Positions 17,661-26,491 of a DNA stretch of 46,370 nucleotides are shown piece after piece (the first letter of the stretch is position 1; every line of letters begins with the position of its first letter). Made by a program: the position numbers and the translations under genes. The stretch comes from Ruminococcus sp. (GTDB lineage Bacteria > Bacillota > Clostridia > Oscillospirales > Ruminococcaceae), in contig JAFXSC010000005.1 in NCBI GenBank assembly GCA_017525915.1, forward strand, positions 1 through 46,370. The letters run 5' to 3'. The notes beneath the pieces are model-generated. The model did no database searches. It had not been told where the DNA came from and worked only from the letters and a program-made list of their open reading frames with translations.

Positions 17661-18371
17661 TTATTGCAGCGGTGAGAATTTACCCATAGCCGAAGCCCAC
17701 GTCTCAGCCTCTGAGCCGGCAGGCGCATAGACCGTAAGTCCTTCGAGATCTTCAAGTCCCCAGTTTTCGTATTTGAGAGAAGGATTCGTTACTGTGAGCG
17801 AAGTGAGGGAAGCACAGCCGGTGAAAGCCTCCTCGTACACTTTAGCGACATTTGCCGGAAGTGTAACGCTTGTGAGCGCTGAGCAGGCGGCAAAGGCACC
17901 GCGCTGTATCTCGGTAACGCCCTCGGGGATATTCACGCTTGTGAGCGAAGTGCAGTCCGAGAAAGCGAACTCGCTTATGGTAGTGAGGGTGTCGGGGAGA
18001 ACGACGGTCTGGAGGCTGTATTTAGCCTCGAAGCAGTAGAAACCGATGTTTGTGACGGGAGCACCGCCCATTTCGGAGGGGACGTTCACAACGGCTTCGC
18101 TGCCCTTGTATTTAGTGAGGATGGCACCGCCTTGATATATCTCATAGTCGTAGAGCTCGTTGTCGGAAATGATATCGCGCTTGCGGACGGTCGAGGGCTG
18201 AGGTTCAGTGTTTTCCTGAGCGTCGGTGTCAGCCTGAGCGGACGTATCGGCCTGTGTCTGAGCCGCAGTAGTATCCGAGCTGCCGTTTCTGCTCTTGCTT
18301 GCAGAGCCGCAGGCTGTAAAAGCGGCAGCGGCGAGGATAATTGCAGCAGCGGCACTTATTTTCTTGTTCAT
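17661..18371 (-). CDS. Lipoprotein with BspA-type leucine-rich repeats
   Basis: The 236-aa protein has a signal peptide with lipobox FTAC (about 18-21), a Thr/Ala/Gln-rich linker, then about five LRR_5 (BspA/TpLRR-like) repeats between residues ~95 and 215. Examples are LPDTLTTISEFAFSDCTSL, IPEGVTEIQRGAFAACSAL and LPANVAKVYEEAFTGCASL, spaced about 23 residues. Such repeats are common in gut-bacterial surface proteins and usually mediate binding. The ligand is unknown. It is the first gene of the three-lipoprotein leftward cluster. Confidence 0.9.
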   Translation of the reverse strand: MNKKISAAAAIILAAAAFTACGSASKSRNGSSDTTAAQTQADTSAQADTDAQENTEPQPSTVRKRDIISDNELYDYEIYQGGAILTKYKGSEAVVNVPSEMGGAPVTNIGFYCFEAKYSLQTVVLPDTLTTISEFAFSDCTSLTSVNIPEGVTEIQRGAFAACSALTSVTLPANVAKVYEEAFTGCASLTSLTVTNPSLKYENWGLEDLEGLTVYAPAGSEAETWASAMGKFSPLQ

Positions 18372-18428
18372 AATACACCTCCGGTATGCGAAACAGATGA
18401 GCGTTTTGTGTATATTTGGGGAAACTTA

Positions 18429-18464
18429 CTTGCAGGGGAAGCCGGGGGCGGCGTCCCCTGCAAG
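18429..18464 (-). terminator. Hairpin after typA
   Basis: CTTGCAGGGGA pairs with TCCCCTGCAAG around a GC-rich loop, about 20 bases after the typA stop on the minus strand. The following T tract is weak, so it may be only partly active as a terminator. Confidence 0.5.
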
Positions 18465-18482
18465 GGTGCAGTGTCACGCTGC

Positions 18483-20318
18483 TTACTGATTCTTGGCTGC
18501 ATTGCCGCGTATCTTTGCACGCTGGGTGTTGCTGAGAACGCGCTTTCTGATACGGAGCGATTCGGGAGTTACCTCGAGAAGCTCATCGTCGGCAAGGAAT
18601 TCGAGACAGTCCTCAAGGCTGAGTATCCTCGGCGGCACGAGACGGAGTGCGTCATCGCTTCCGCTTGCACGAGTATTGGTGAGGTGCTTCTTCTTGCAGA
18701 CATTAACAACGAGGTCGTCAGTCTTGGGTGAAGCGCCGACTACCATTCCCTCATATACCGGAACGCCTGAGCCGATGAAGAGCTGACCGCGCTCCTGAGC
18801 ATTGTAAAGACCGTAGGTCACAGCCTCGCCGGTCTCGAAGGAAATGAGCGAGCCGGTGCTGCGGCGGTCGATATCGCCCTTGTAGGGCTGATAGCTGTCG
18901 AAAACGTGGGACATTATGCCCTCGCCCTTTGTATCGGTGAGGAATTCGCTCTTGTAGCCGAAAAGTCCTCTTGCAGGAACAAGGAACTCGATACGCATAC
19001 GGCTACCCTGCGGGTGCATGGAAACGAGCTCGCCCTTGCGGGTACCCATTTTCTCCATGACGGAGCCTACGCAGTCCTCGGGAACGTCAATGACAAGTCG
19101 CTCGATAGGTTCAAGCTGCTGACCGGTGGTCTCGTCTCTCTTGAAAAGTACACGGGGAGTTGAAACGGAAAGCTCATAGCCCTCACGGCGCATATTCTCG
19201 ATGAGAATGGAAAGGTGCATCTCACCGCGCCCTGCAACTCTGAATGCGTCTGTGGAATCGGTCTCCTCAACGCGGAGGGAAACGTCCTTCAGAAGCTCGC
19301 GGAAAAGTCTCTCACGGAGCTGGCGCGATGTTACGAACTTGCCCTCGCGTCCTGCGAAGGGGCTGTCGTTTACTGCAAAGGTCATCTCAACGGTAGGCTC
19401 GCTTATCTTTACGAAGGGAAGCGGCTCGGGAGTGTCAACAGCGCAGATAGTGTCGCCGATAGTGATGCCCTCGATACCGGATATCCACACGATATCGCCC
19501 ATCTGAGCTTCCTGTACCGGCACACGGTTGAGACCCTCTATCTGGAGGAGGGAAACTATCTTGGCGTTGTAGTTCTTCTTGCTCTCGGTGTAATCGCAGA
19601 CCGTAACCTGCTGATTGACCTTGATATTGCCGCGGACGATACGTCCGATGCCGATGCGTCCGACGTACTCGTTGTAGTCGATAGAGGAAATGAGCATCTG
19701 GAGAGGCTCGTTCTCCTCACCCTTAGGCGGCTCTATGTAGTCGATGATGGTATCGAAAAGGGGCTTGAGGTCTGTACCTGCCTCATACTGGCTGAGGGAG
19801 GCAGTACCGCTTCTGCCTGAGCAGAAAAGAATGGGGGATTCGAGCTGTGCGTCGCTTGCATCGAGGTCGAGGAGAAGCTCGAGGACTTCGTCGCCTATCT
19901 CGTCAAGACGGGCATCGGGACGGTCTATCTTGTTTACGACAACGATTATCTTGTGACCCATTTCGAGAGCCTTTGAGAGCACGAAACGTGTCTGGGGCAT
20001 AGGACCCTCAGCAGCGTCAACAAGGAGGAGAACGCCGTCCACCATTTCGAGCACGCGCTCTACCTCACCGCCGAAATCGGCGTGTCCGGGAGTGTCGATA
20101 ATGTTGATCTTGGTGCCGTTGTACATAACTGAGGTATTCTTTGCAAGTATCGTGATACCTCTTTCACGCTCGATGTCGTTGGAGTCCATAACTCTTTCGG
20201 CAACGTTCTGGTTCTCGCGGAAAACTCCGCCCTGCTTCAGCATTTCGTCAACGAGGGTAGTCTTGCCGTGGTCAACGTGGGCGATGATAGCGATGTTTCT
20301 CAGGTCTTCTCTTATCAT
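18483..20318 (-). CDS. typA: Ribosome-associated GTPase TypA/BipA
   Basis: The 611-aa translational GTPase binds the ribosome and helps late 50S assembly and stress adaptation. G1 is [10 protein letters not shown] (about 13-22), the switch-I region contains [14 protein letters not shown]3 is [15 protein letters not shown], and G4 is [12 protein letters not shown], as expected for TypA. An EF-Tu-like barrel (about 200-290), EF-G III/V-like domains and the TypA-specific C-terminal domain follow ([15 protein letters not shown]). Length is normal. GAAAGGAAAG precedes ATG 20318. It is separated from its upstream neighbour by a hexamer-repeat stretch. Confidence 0.97.
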   Translation of the reverse strand: MIREDLRNIAIIAHVDHGKTTLVDEMLKQGGVFRENQNVAERVMDSNDIERERGITILAKNTSVMYNGTKINIIDTPGHADFGGEVERVLEMVDGVLLLVDAAEGPMPQTRFVLSKALEMGHKIIVVVNKIDRPDARLDEIGDEVLELLLDLDASDAQLESPILFCSGRSGTASLSQYEAGTDLKPLFDTIIDYIEPPKGEENEPLQMLISSIDYNEYVGRIGIGRIVRGNIKVNQQVTVCDYTESKKNYNAKIVSLLQIEGLNRVPVQEAQMGDIVWISGIEGITIGDTICAVDTPEPLPFVKISEPTVEMTFAVNDSPFAGREGKFVTSRQLRERLFRELLKDVSLRVEETDSTDAFRVAGRGEMHLSILIENMRREGYELSVSTPRVLFKRDETTGQQLEPIERLVIDVPEDCVGSVMEKMGTRKGELVSMHPQGSRMRIEFLVPARGLFGYKSEFLTDTKGEGIMSHVFDSYQPYKGDIDRRSTGSLISFETGEAVTYGLYNAQERGQLFIGSGVPVYEGMVVGASPKTDDLVVNVCKKKHLTNTRASGSDDALRLVPPRILSLEDCLEFLADDELLEVTPESLRIRKRVLSNTQRAKIRGNAAKNQ

Positions 20319-20424
20319 ATTTTCTTTCCTTTCCTGAAATAGGTGTTCTTATTTATCCTTCTATGTAAAAACAGCAGAGCTGTTTCTTATCGTGATAAGT
20401 AAAGATATGAAAGAGTATACTTTA

Positions 20425-20496
20425 CATTATCATTGACATTGACAGTAACAGTAACGGTAACATCAGCATTAGCAGTTACAGTTACATTAACAGCTT
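20425..20496. repeat. Degenerate hexamer array (12 units)
   Basis: Twelve consecutive 6-base units in one phase: CATTAT, CATTGA x2, CAGTAA x2, CGGTAA, CATCAG, CATTAG, CAGTTA x2, CATTAA, CAGCTT. Every unit begins with C and nearly all match CANTNA or close. It lies between typA and the next gene, in the probable upstream region of typA, and encodes nothing evident. Confidence 0.75.
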
Positions 20497-20525
20497 GATT
20501 TGCTCAAGCAAAAGCAGCAAATGCT

Positions 20526-21068
20526 TCATTTGCTTCGCGTGATAGTGAACTTGTCGCCTATGGCATTGTAGAGCAGTGAGCGCAGTTCCTCCGGTGTACC
20601 CTCGGTTATCTCGGTGTATGCGAGCATACAGTACATATTCTGGTACATATATATCACGAAGTATTCTCCGGTATCAACGGCGCGGTGTATTCCCGAGAGC
20701 CTGAAAAGCCTTTCGGAGTGCTCGATGTCACCCTCAACGATAAGCTTCAGCGCATTCTCGTCTATCTCGAAGTACCTCATCTGTTCGGAGGGCTTTATCC
20801 TGCTGTATACGGCAGATGCACCGGCTATCGCCTTCACTACTTTCAGGAACGGGCTGAAAGCCATGACGAACATTATCGCGAAAAGAATGGCAAGGTCATC
20901 GCTGCCCTTCCGGAAATACGTCAGCATTTCCGAAAGCATCCAGCCGGAAACAGCGGCGCTCAGCAGAACGAAGATGCCTACGGTGATCTTCTGCTTTGTT
21001 TTAAGCGGCTGAGCTTTTGCGACCGCTCTGAAATGCTCGCCGTTATATCTTACCTCGGCTTTGACCAT
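20526..21068 (-). CDS. YcxB-like membrane protein
   Basis: The 180-aa protein has two membrane helices close together (about 27-45 and 56-76) and a C-terminal PH-like soluble domain (about 95-175). That is the layout of YcxB-like proteins, whose function is unknown. ATG 21068 follows GAGGG at a fair distance; the in-frame ATG 42 bases upstream would add a leader (MCDFLYYIWKRGL) lacking conservation signs. It ends just before a hairpin pair near 20493-20533 that may act as terminator. Confidence 0.7.
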   Translation of the reverse strand: MVKAEVRYNGEHFRAVAKAQPLKTKQKITVGIFVLLSAAVSGWMLSEMLTYFRKGSDDLAILFAIMFVMAFSPFLKVVKAIAGASAVYSRIKPSEQMRYFEIDENALKLIVEGDIEHSERLFRLSGIHRAVDTGEYFVIYMYQNMYCMLAYTEITEGTPEELRSLLYNAIGDKFTITRSK

Positions 21069-21278
21069 TATCAGCCCTCTTTTCCATATATAGTACAAAA
21101 AGTCGCACATTTCCTATTATATCACGCAAAACCGTGCCGTGTCAATAGGAAGGGAAAGCATAAAGGCAGAAATTTGCCCAATATTCCGGCAGATTTTTAG
21201 TCTCAGTGTATAAAAAAGCCCCGCTGTACCGGCAGTGGGGGGATACTCTGCGGAAGGGGGGTGATGATTAATAATTAA

Positions 21279-21304
21279 GCCCCGGCACTTTAGTGTCGGG
21301 GCGT
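21279..21304 (-). terminator. Terminator of the tRNA cluster
   Basis: GCCCCGACAC pairs with GTGCCGGGGC on the minus strand, followed by TTAATTATTA, just after tRNA-Tyr. Confidence 0.65.
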
Positions 21305-21307
21305 TTC

Positions 21308-21393
21308 TGGTGGGAGAGGATGGATTCGGACCATCGAAGCTGAAAAGCAACAGATTTACAGTCTGCCCCCTTTGGCCACTCGGGAACTCTCCC
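21308..21393 (-). tRNA. tRNA-Tyr (GTA)
   Basis: On the minus strand it begins GGGAGAGTTCCCGAG and ends CTCTCCCACCA, with encoded CCA. The anticodon stem-loop CTGTAAATC gives GTA. The long variable arm (about 86 nt total) is normal for bacterial tRNA-Tyr. It is the last of three tRNAs. Confidence 0.95.
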
Positions 21394-21421
21394 ATATTAA
21401 ATTGGAATGCAGGGAAATAAA

Positions 21422-21497
21422 TGGAGCTGGTGGACGGACTCGAACCCCCGACCTGCTGATTACAAATCAGCTGCTCTACCAACTGAGCTACACCAGC
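21422..21497 (-). tRNA. tRNA-Thr (TGT)
   Basis: The acceptor GCTGGTG pairs with CACCAGC, CCA is encoded, and the anticodon arm GCTGA-TTTGTAA-TCAGC gives TGT. It has the T-arm GGTTCGAGTCC. Length is 76 nt. Confidence 0.96.
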
Positions 21498-21570
21498 TTA
21501 ACTGACTTAAACATTATACCATATATCCGGACGCTTGTCAATACCTTTTCAAAAAAATTCGGAGAACTTT

Positions 21571-21647
21571 TGGTCGAGGCGACAGGACTCGAACCTGCGG
21601 CATCTTGGTCCCAAACCAAGCACTCTACCAAACTGAGCTACGCCTCG
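21571..21647 (-). tRNA. tRNA-Pro (TGG)
   Basis: The acceptor CGAGGCG pairs with CGCCTCG, CCA is encoded, and the anticodon arm CTTGG-TTTGGGA-CCAAG gives TGG. It is first in the leftward tRNA cluster. Confidence 0.96.
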
Positions 21648-21687
21648 GTAACGGTCTTTGGATACGTCCTTGACAGACAGCTTTTAT

Positions 21688-21716
21688 ATTATACATCATC
21701 AAACCGGGCTTGTCAA
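21688..21716 (-). promoter_or_regulatory. Promoter of the tRNA cluster
   Basis: Minus strand: TTGACA (21711-21716), a 17-bp spacer and TATAAT (21688-21693). This consensus match sits about 40 bases before tRNA-Pro. Confidence 0.9.
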
Positions 21717-21796
21717 CTGCAAACCTTGAATTTTGTATGAATGCACAGTTCGGCACCGCTTTTGTATGTACATATTGCCATAAATGTAAAAGCTGC

Positions 21797-21822
21797 AAAA
21801 AAGAGGAGGCTTAAGCCTCCTC
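21797..21822 (-). terminator. Terminator of the small acidic membrane-protein gene
   Basis: The perfect palindrome GAGGAGGCTTAAGCCTCCTC is followed by TTTTTT on the minus strand, 8 bases after the stop. Confidence 0.9.
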
Positions 21823-21829
21823 ACTGCTA

Positions 21830-22096
21830 TCAATCCTCATCGACAGCTTCTTCAACAGCGTCAGCAGCTTCTTCAACGGCCTCAGCAGCGTCCTCTGCTG
21901 CGCCCTCAACTGCTTCCTTTACAGTATCGTCACTGATCTCGAAGTCGATGCTCTCATCTCCGTTGATCTCGTAGGAATCATCGTAGGTGTCGTCATCGTA
22001 ATCATCGTCGGCGTTGCCCTTGATGCGCTGAGTTGCAACATATGCAGCAGCAGCTGCTGCACCGGCAGCGAGAACCGCAACTAAAAATTTGCTCAT
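21830..22096 (-). CDS. Small acidic membrane-anchored protein
   Basis: The 88-aa protein has one N-terminal hydrophobic helix (about 3-22, Ala-rich), a short basic patch (QRIKG) and then a highly acidic tail: an Asp-rich stretch (about 29-50) and an Ala/Glu helical repeat (AAEDAAEAVEEAADAVEEAV). It is probably inner-membrane anchored with a charged tail; YtxH-like small proteins have similar layout, but no family is certain. It has its own promoter and terminator. The ribosome binding site AGAGGAA is modest. Confidence 0.8.
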   Translation of the reverse strand: MSKFLVAVLAAGAAAAAAYVATQRIKGNADDDYDDDTYDDSYEINGDESIDFEISDDTVKEAVEGAAEDAAEAVEEAADAVEEAVDED

Positions 22097-22168
22097 TTTA
22101 AATTCCTCTTTTCTTCACAAATAATTATTTACCGGGCCGCTTACGAACGGTTTCGATAAACTATATCT

Positions 22169-22197
22169 ATTATAACATACTTTTTTTCAAATTTCAA
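22169..22197 (-). promoter_or_regulatory. Promoter of the small acidic protein gene
   Basis: Minus strand: TTGAAA (22192-22197), a 17-bp spacer and TATAAT (22169-22174). The leader is about 66 bases. Confidence 0.85.
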
Positions 22198-22201
22198 CTA
22201 C

Positions 22202-22924
22202 CTACATATTATTTGTTAAAAACATCAAAATTGAGAGGGCGGTTATTGGTGCAGTTTCACAACGAAGTATTCTGTTGCCGAGCCACACCTGAACGGCACC
22301 TGCTTCAACTGCTGCCGCAGCTTCCTCACGGTCGAAGCCGCCCTCGCTGCCTATTATGAGCCCTACGCTTCCTGCACCCGGCCTGACGGCATCGCCGAAC
22401 GGAACGCCGCCCTTCTCCTCGTAGAGCAGGATATTGCTGCCGAGCTCCTTCATCATGCTGAGGGACTGCCGGAAGCTCACGATGGGAGTGACCTCCGGGA
22501 TAATGCCGCGTCCGGACTGCTTTGCGGCTTCTGCGGCTATCTTTTGCAGACGGGGGAGTTTCTTTGCAAAGTCCTTCTCGTCCGGACGTGAGATGCAGCG
22601 TCTTGTGAGCACGGGGACTATCCTTGAAACTCCGAGTTCAACGCTTTTCTGGATGATATATTCGAGCTTGTCGAGCTTGGGAACAGCCTGAAAGAGCGTG
22701 ACGCTGATATCCGGCTCGGCAGCGCACCTGTGCTTGTCCATGAGGTCGAGAAAGACCTGTTCGCCGGTTATCGAGCGGATAACACAGTTATAGTCAACGC
22801 CGTCGCAGCAGACGGTGACAGGCTCACCTGCGCGCATTCTGAGGGAGAAACCTATGTGATGTGCGTCACTGCCTGAAAGGCTGATATCGTTTTCATCAAT
22901 TGTTTCAACAAAAAATCTTGGCAT
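22202..22924 (-). CDS. rsmE: 16S rRNA (uracil-1498-N3)-methyltransferase
   Basis: The 240-aa SPOUT-family methyltransferase modifies U1498 of 16S rRNA in the assembled 30S subunit. The N-terminal MPRFFVE and PUA-like part (about 1-70, with HHIGFSLRMRAGE) is followed by the knotted SAM domain: YIIQKSVELGVSRI, RLQKIAAEAAKQSGRG and the SAM loop GLIIGSEGGFDREE, ending with LRCETAPITALS. ATG 22924 has CGGAGG 9 bases upstream; a longer in-frame opening to 23026 is not supported. Length is normal. It is the first gene of its leftward unit. Confidence 0.95.
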   Translation of the reverse strand: MPRFFVETIDENDISLSGSDAHHIGFSLRMRAGEPVTVCCDGVDYNCVIRSITGEQVFLDLMDKHRCAAEPDISVTLFQAVPKLDKLEYIIQKSVELGVSRIVPVLTRRCISRPDEKDFAKKLPRLQKIAAEAAKQSGRGIIPEVTPIVSFRQSLSMMKELGSNILLYEEKGGVPFGDAVRPGAGSVGLIIGSEGGFDREEAAAAVEAGAVQVWLGNRILRCETAPITALSILMFLTNNM

Positions 22925-23078
22925 AGCTACCTCCGGTAAGAAAAGTGTTATGAATATTATACGACATTTTCCGGTGGATTTCAAGAGGTGTGCGTTTTGC
23001 AGCGCGAGCCATTTTTGCGGGAGCATTAATTACTGCCGTGCGCGTGCGCTGACAGCAGTGTGCGCCGCCTTCATATCG

Positions 23079-23107
23079 TTGACAAGCGGCGGTGTACCTG
23101 CTATAAT
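23079..23107 (+). promoter_or_regulatory. Sigma-A promoter of the GDPD gene
   Basis: TTGACA (23079-23084), a 17-bp spacer and TATAAT (23102-23107), giving a leader of about 140 bases before ATG 23257. Confidence 0.85.
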
Positions 23108-23256
23108 TAATACAGGCAGAGAGTATCAGAAATCGGCAAGGCGTGCGGCGAGCCCATGCTGGCTTCACATTGCCGCTCGCAAGCTCGCTCTGTCTTAACA
23201 TAGCGGAGGTCGGTTTTCGCGGCATCACCGGATCATCCTTTGCCGAAAGGAGCACC

Positions 23257-25068
23257 ATGAAGAATTTCTTCCGGTCTATGAGCGCCTTTGTCCGCGCCAT
23301 ACCACACTTTATACTGTTCGAGCTCGTCTATAAGCTCATACTTCTTGCGGCAGGCGTTCCGCTTATGGCTCTGCTGCTCAATCTCACCATGAAGGCTGCC
23401 GGGATAACTTACCTCGATGATGAGAGCCTGTTGGTATACCTTCACAGTCCCGCGACCATTTTCGTTATCATCATACTCCTGTTCGTGTCCGGGTTTTTCG
23501 CATTTGTGGAGCTTACCGCACTTGCCGCCTGCTTCAGCTGCTATCAGAAGCGCGAGAAGATAACCGTCGGCGAAATGCTGTTCACAGGTCTGCGCGGCTT
23601 CCGCAAAGCCTTCCGCGGAACGGGGATATTCCGCTTTGCACTGTTCACACTGTGTATGCCGCTCGTTGAGTTCACCGTTTCATCGGGCGTTTTCCTTGCG
23701 CCGCTTATGCCCCTGCTGAAAAAGCTGTTCGCATCGGTGAGCAGCTATGCCGCTATTGCCTTGTACCTGCTGATCGAGGCACTGTTCATACTTATCATCG
23801 TCGGACGGAGTTACAGCCTGCACTACCTGATACTCACCGACAAGAAGTTCCCGGAATGCGTTAAGGCGAGCCGTGAGAAGATAAACCGCAAGCATTTGCG
23901 TATGGCGGGAGCGTTCCTGCTCTGGATGCTGTTCATACTTACAGTGACCTTACTCATGACCTTCGGCGTGAGCTTCCTCGGGATATACATAATAAGAGGC
24001 TTCTCAAAGGCTTCGTTCGCCTACCGCAAGGCACTTGTCGTGATAAGGTATACCTTCAGCGTATTTGCCGCAGTCTCTGCATTTTTCTCCGCACCTGCCA
24101 TGATGTGCTGGCTTACGGGACGCTTTTTCGCGGACAACGCCGATGAGAAGATAACGCTTCCCGACCGCAGCCGCCGGAAAATGGAAAAGTCCCACCGTGC
24201 CGTGCTCATAACAACGGTCGTAGTGGCCTCCGTAATGACGAGCGCCGCGTTCTTCCGGGCGGTGTACAAGGGCAATATACTTCTGAATTCCGGACTGTTC
24301 ACCCGTACACAGATATCGGCGCACAGGGGATTTTCCACTGCCGCTCCCGAGAATACGCGCTATGCGTTTGAAGCCGCTCTCGAGAGCGATACCGACTATA
24401 TTGAGCTCGATGTGCAGCTCACCAAGGACGGCAAGCTCGTGGTTTTCCACGACAATACCCTCGACCGCACCACAAACGGTACCGGACTGCTCACGGAGCA
24501 TACCTACGATGAGCTCATGGAGCTCTCAGCCGGCTGCAAATTCGGGGACGGCACTGAATACGCCGATGCAAGGATAATGACCCTCGAGGAAGTTCTCCGG
24601 CTTGTCGGCAAGGACAAGATGCTGAATATCGAGATAAAGGACGTCGGCGACGCCGAATGCGCTGTTGAGATGACTGTTGACCTCATCACGAAGTACAACA
24701 TCACCACCTCCTGCTATGTGAGTTCGTTCTCCTATCCGCTCATGAGGCAGGTGAAACGGCTTGAACCGAAGATAAAGACCGCGCTCATCGCAAATGTTGC
24801 GACCTCGACCTCGTTCTCGCGGCTGAAGGATATCGATGCAGTGAGCCTGAATTATCTGTTCGTGAACAAGAGCGTTGTGAACGCCGCTCACAGGAACGGC
24901 AAGCGCGTTTTCGTCTGGACGGTCAACAGCCGAGAAGATATCGAGGAAATGATAGTCCTCGGCGTTGACAACATAATAACCAACGACCCGGATACAGCCG
25001 CAGAAGCGGTCTACTCCGACAGCACGGGCGATATCGTGCTGAAAATACTTGAGATAATCTGCCGCTGA
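23257..25068 (+). CDS. Membrane-anchored glycerophosphodiester phosphodiesterase
   Basis: The 603-aa protein has an N-terminal half with about eight membrane helices (GPDPase_memb type), then a GDPD TIM barrel from about residue 350. It hydrolyses glycerophosphodiesters to glycerol-3-phosphate and an alcohol, and may act on lipid or teichoic-acid headgroups. Catalytic signs: SAHRGFSTAAPENT (H, R and E), DYIELDVQLTKDGKLVVFHD (E, D and H) and LNIEIKD (E). ATG 23257 is chosen because AAAGGAG lies 7 bases ahead; the frame is open upstream to 23143 but that part covers the leader. The next gene follows 26 bases later. Confidence 0.9.
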   Translation: MKNFFRSMSAFVRAIPHFILFELVYKLILLAAGVPLMALLLNLTMKAAGITYLDDESLLVYLHSPATIFVIIILLFVSGFFAFVELTALAACFSCYQKREKITVGEMLFTGLRGFRKAFRGTGIFRFALFTLCMPLVEFTVSSGVFLAPLMPLLKKLFASVSSYAAIALYLLIEALFILIIVGRSYSLHYLILTDKKFPECVKASREKINRKHLRMAGAFLLWMLFILTVTLLMTFGVSFLGIYIIRGFSKASFAYRKALVVIRYTFSVFAAVSAFFSAPAMMCWLTGRFFADNADEKITLPDRSRRKMEKSHRAVLITTVVVASVMTSAAFFRAVYKGNILLNSGLFTRTQISAHRGFSTAAPENTRYAFEAALESDTDYIELDVQLTKDGKLVVFHDNTLDRTTNGTGLLTEHTYDELMELSAGCKFGDGTEYADARIMTLEEVLRLVGKDKMLNIEIKDVGDAECAVEMTVDLITKYNITTSCYVSSFSYPLMRQVKRLEPKIKTALIANVATSTSFSRLKDIDAVSLNYLFVNKSVVNAAHRNGKRVFVWTVNSREDIEEMIVLGVDNIITNDPDTAAEAVYSDSTGDIVLKILEIICR

Positions 25069-25094
25069 GGCTGATGACAAAGGAGATATGTTCT

Positions 25095-25550
25095 ATGAAA
25101 TATGACCACGCCGACAAAGCCTGCGAGCTGTTTGCAGGCGGACTGAACTGCGCTCAGGCAGTGTTTACGGCTTTTTCCGATGTTACGGGCATTGATGAGG
25201 AGACCTCGAAGCGACTTTCGTCGTCGTTCGGCGGAGGTATGGGGCGTATGCGCGAGGTCTGCGGCACCTGTTCGGGAATGTTCATGGTGCTGGGACTGCT
25301 TTTCGGTGCTGATACCGAGCGCGATGACAAGCTGAAAGCCGCGCATTACAGGCGTGTACAGGAGCTTGCCGGACAGTTCCGGGAAGTCCACGGTACTATC
25401 GTCTGCCGCGACCTGCTGAAAAATCTCTCCGTCAGCAGTACACCGACCCCGGAGAAGCGCACTGAGCAGTATTACAAGGTGCGCCCGTGCGTGCGGTTCG
25501 TCCGCACAGCCGCCGAGCTGCTGGATAAGTATTTAGAGGAGAATATGTAA
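25095..25550 (+). CDS. C_GCAxxG_C_C family protein
   Basis: The 151-aa protein belongs to the redox-associated C_GCAxxG_C_C family (also called DVU_1555 family). Visible motifs: NCAQAVFTAF near residue 21, FGGGMGRMREVCGTCSGMFMVLGL (G-rich plus a CxxC pair, about 48-71), and C-terminal VCRDLL and RPCVRFVRTAAELL. The cysteines suggest metal or cluster binding; the family's function is unknown, sometimes linked to electron transfer. ATG 25095 follows AAAGGAG; an in-frame ATG 21 bases earlier overlaps this site and is less likely. A terminator follows. Confidence 0.9.
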   Translation: MKYDHADKACELFAGGLNCAQAVFTAFSDVTGIDEETSKRLSSSFGGGMGRMREVCGTCSGMFMVLGLLFGADTERDDKLKAAHYRRVQELAGQFREVHGTIVCRDLLKNLSVSSTPTPEKRTEQYYKVRPCVRFVRTAAELLDKYLEENM

Positions 25551-25554
25551 GCAA

Positions 25555-25590
25555 AAGGCACTCACTTCCGTGGGTGCCTTACTTGTTTTT
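25555..25590 (+). terminator. Terminator after the C_GCAxxG_C_C gene
   Basis: AAGGCAC pairs with GTGCCTT, followed by ACTTGTTTTT. It overlaps the 3' end of the opposing ribbon-helix-helix gene. Confidence 0.75.
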
Positions 25591-25746
25591 ATCACTTAAA
25601 TTTTCCAGTGCATATTCGCAGCACTGCACAACGAGCTGATTGAAGGAGATATCGTTCTGCGCCGCCAGCTTTTCGAGCTTTTCGATGAGAGTATCCGGCA
25701 TTCTTATGGTCTTGTTGGAGGCAGTTGGCTTCTTGATTTCAAACAT
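25579..25746 (-). CDS. Small ribbon-helix-helix protein
   Basis: The 55-aa product reads MFEIKKPTASNKTIRMPDTL, then a helix (IEKLEKLAAQNDIS) and a second helix (FNQLVVQCCEYALENL). A short strand followed by two helices, with NKTIRMP, matches Arc/CopG ribbon-helix-helix DNA-binding proteins, often antitoxins or small repressors. No toxin gene is adjacent. ATG 25746 has only a weak site upstream (GGAGTGG). Its stop region overlaps the terminator of the convergent gene. It is probably a small autonomous regulator. Confidence 0.75.
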   Translation of the reverse strand: MFEIKKPTASNKTIRMPDTLIEKLEKLAAQNDISFNQLVVQCCEYALENLSDKNK

Positions 25747-25836
25747 TTAACTATCCACTCCGTTCACGATACTATATCATTATTTTACAGCATATTCTTT
25801 GTGAATAGTATACTTAATTTTATAGGTGAATTCTAC

Positions 25837-25865
25837 TTGAAATTTCAATTGCAATGTGCTATAAT
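25837..25865 (+). promoter_or_regulatory. Promoter of the 25897 lipoprotein gene
   Basis: TTGAAA (25837-25842), a 17-bp spacer and TATAAT (25860-25865). AAAGGAGG follows before ATG 25897. Confidence 0.85.
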
Positions 25866-25896
25866 ACACTTAGCAAATCTTAAAGGAGGAATTTGT

Positions 25897-26307
25897 ATGA
25901 GATTTAAACGAATTATTGCAGGGGCAATTGCTGTCCTGAGCATAGGAATGTGCTTTACAGCCTGCGGAAGCAGTGATAGCTCGAAAGGCAGCAGTGCTGA
26001 AGAAAAGATCGTTGGCGAATGGGAGGGGCGAGGTGCTGTTTTTTACGATGAAGAGGAAGAAAAAGATGATTACACATTTACCTTTAATAAATCTGGTACA
26101 GGTGGATTTTCAAAAACAGGCGCACCAGAACAGTTAAAATTCAATTGGGATATAAGCGGAGATAATCTAACATTAAGTGAATCAGACGGTCGCTATCCTC
26201 TCAAACTTACCTATGATTTTAGTAATGATGATAGAACGCTAAAGCTTGTTTATCACAGTGAAAGCGATAACAAAAATCATACCTATACTTACTACAGAGT
26301 CAATTGA
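25897..26307 (+). CDS. Small lipoprotein, lipocalin-like fold
   Basis: The 136-aa product has a signal peptide (MRFKRIIAGAI...) with lipobox FTAC (about 21-24). The mature part starts EEKIVGEWEGRG and continues with alternating strands (YTFTFNKSGTGGF; LKLTYDF; RTLKLVYH; HTYTYYRVN). The opening IVGEWEG, the Gly-rich strand turn and the length fit the small lipocalin-like (DUF5640-type) lipoproteins of Clostridia. The ligand is unknown. ATG 25897 is chosen for the AAAGGAGG ahead; it is monocistronic and more AT-rich than its neighbours. Confidence 0.85.
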   Translation: MRFKRIIAGAIAVLSIGMCFTACGSSDSSKGSSAEEKIVGEWEGRGAVFYDEEEEKDDYTFTFNKSGTGGFSKTGAPEQLKFNWDISGDNLTLSESDGRYPLKLTYDFSNDDRTLKLVYHSESDNKNHTYTYYRVN

Positions 26308-26342
26308 TTTATAATGTTTGGAGCCAAATGCTTTATACTATT

Positions 26343-26384
26343 GCCCTTTTGTACATAAATTTGTGCGAAAGGGCTCTGTTTTTC
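26343..26384 (+). terminator. Terminator after the small lipoprotein gene
   Basis: GCCCTTT pairs with AAAGGGC across a loop, followed by TCTGTTTTTC. Confidence 0.7.
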
Positions 26385-26491
26385 TACACTCCAAAATTGA
26401 AACAGAAAACGAGAACGCGAGAGAAACGGAGCATTCGCAAGAGAATTAAAGAGAAAGTGGGGTATATATTAAAAAAAATCCGGAAAAAGCC

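Noticed and set aside
21372-21740. Plus-strand open frame across the tRNA cluster
   Set aside because: It is the well-known false ORF antisense to tRNA-Thr and tRNA-Pro (GGRTRTPDLLITNQLLYQLSY). The tRNAs explain the sequence.
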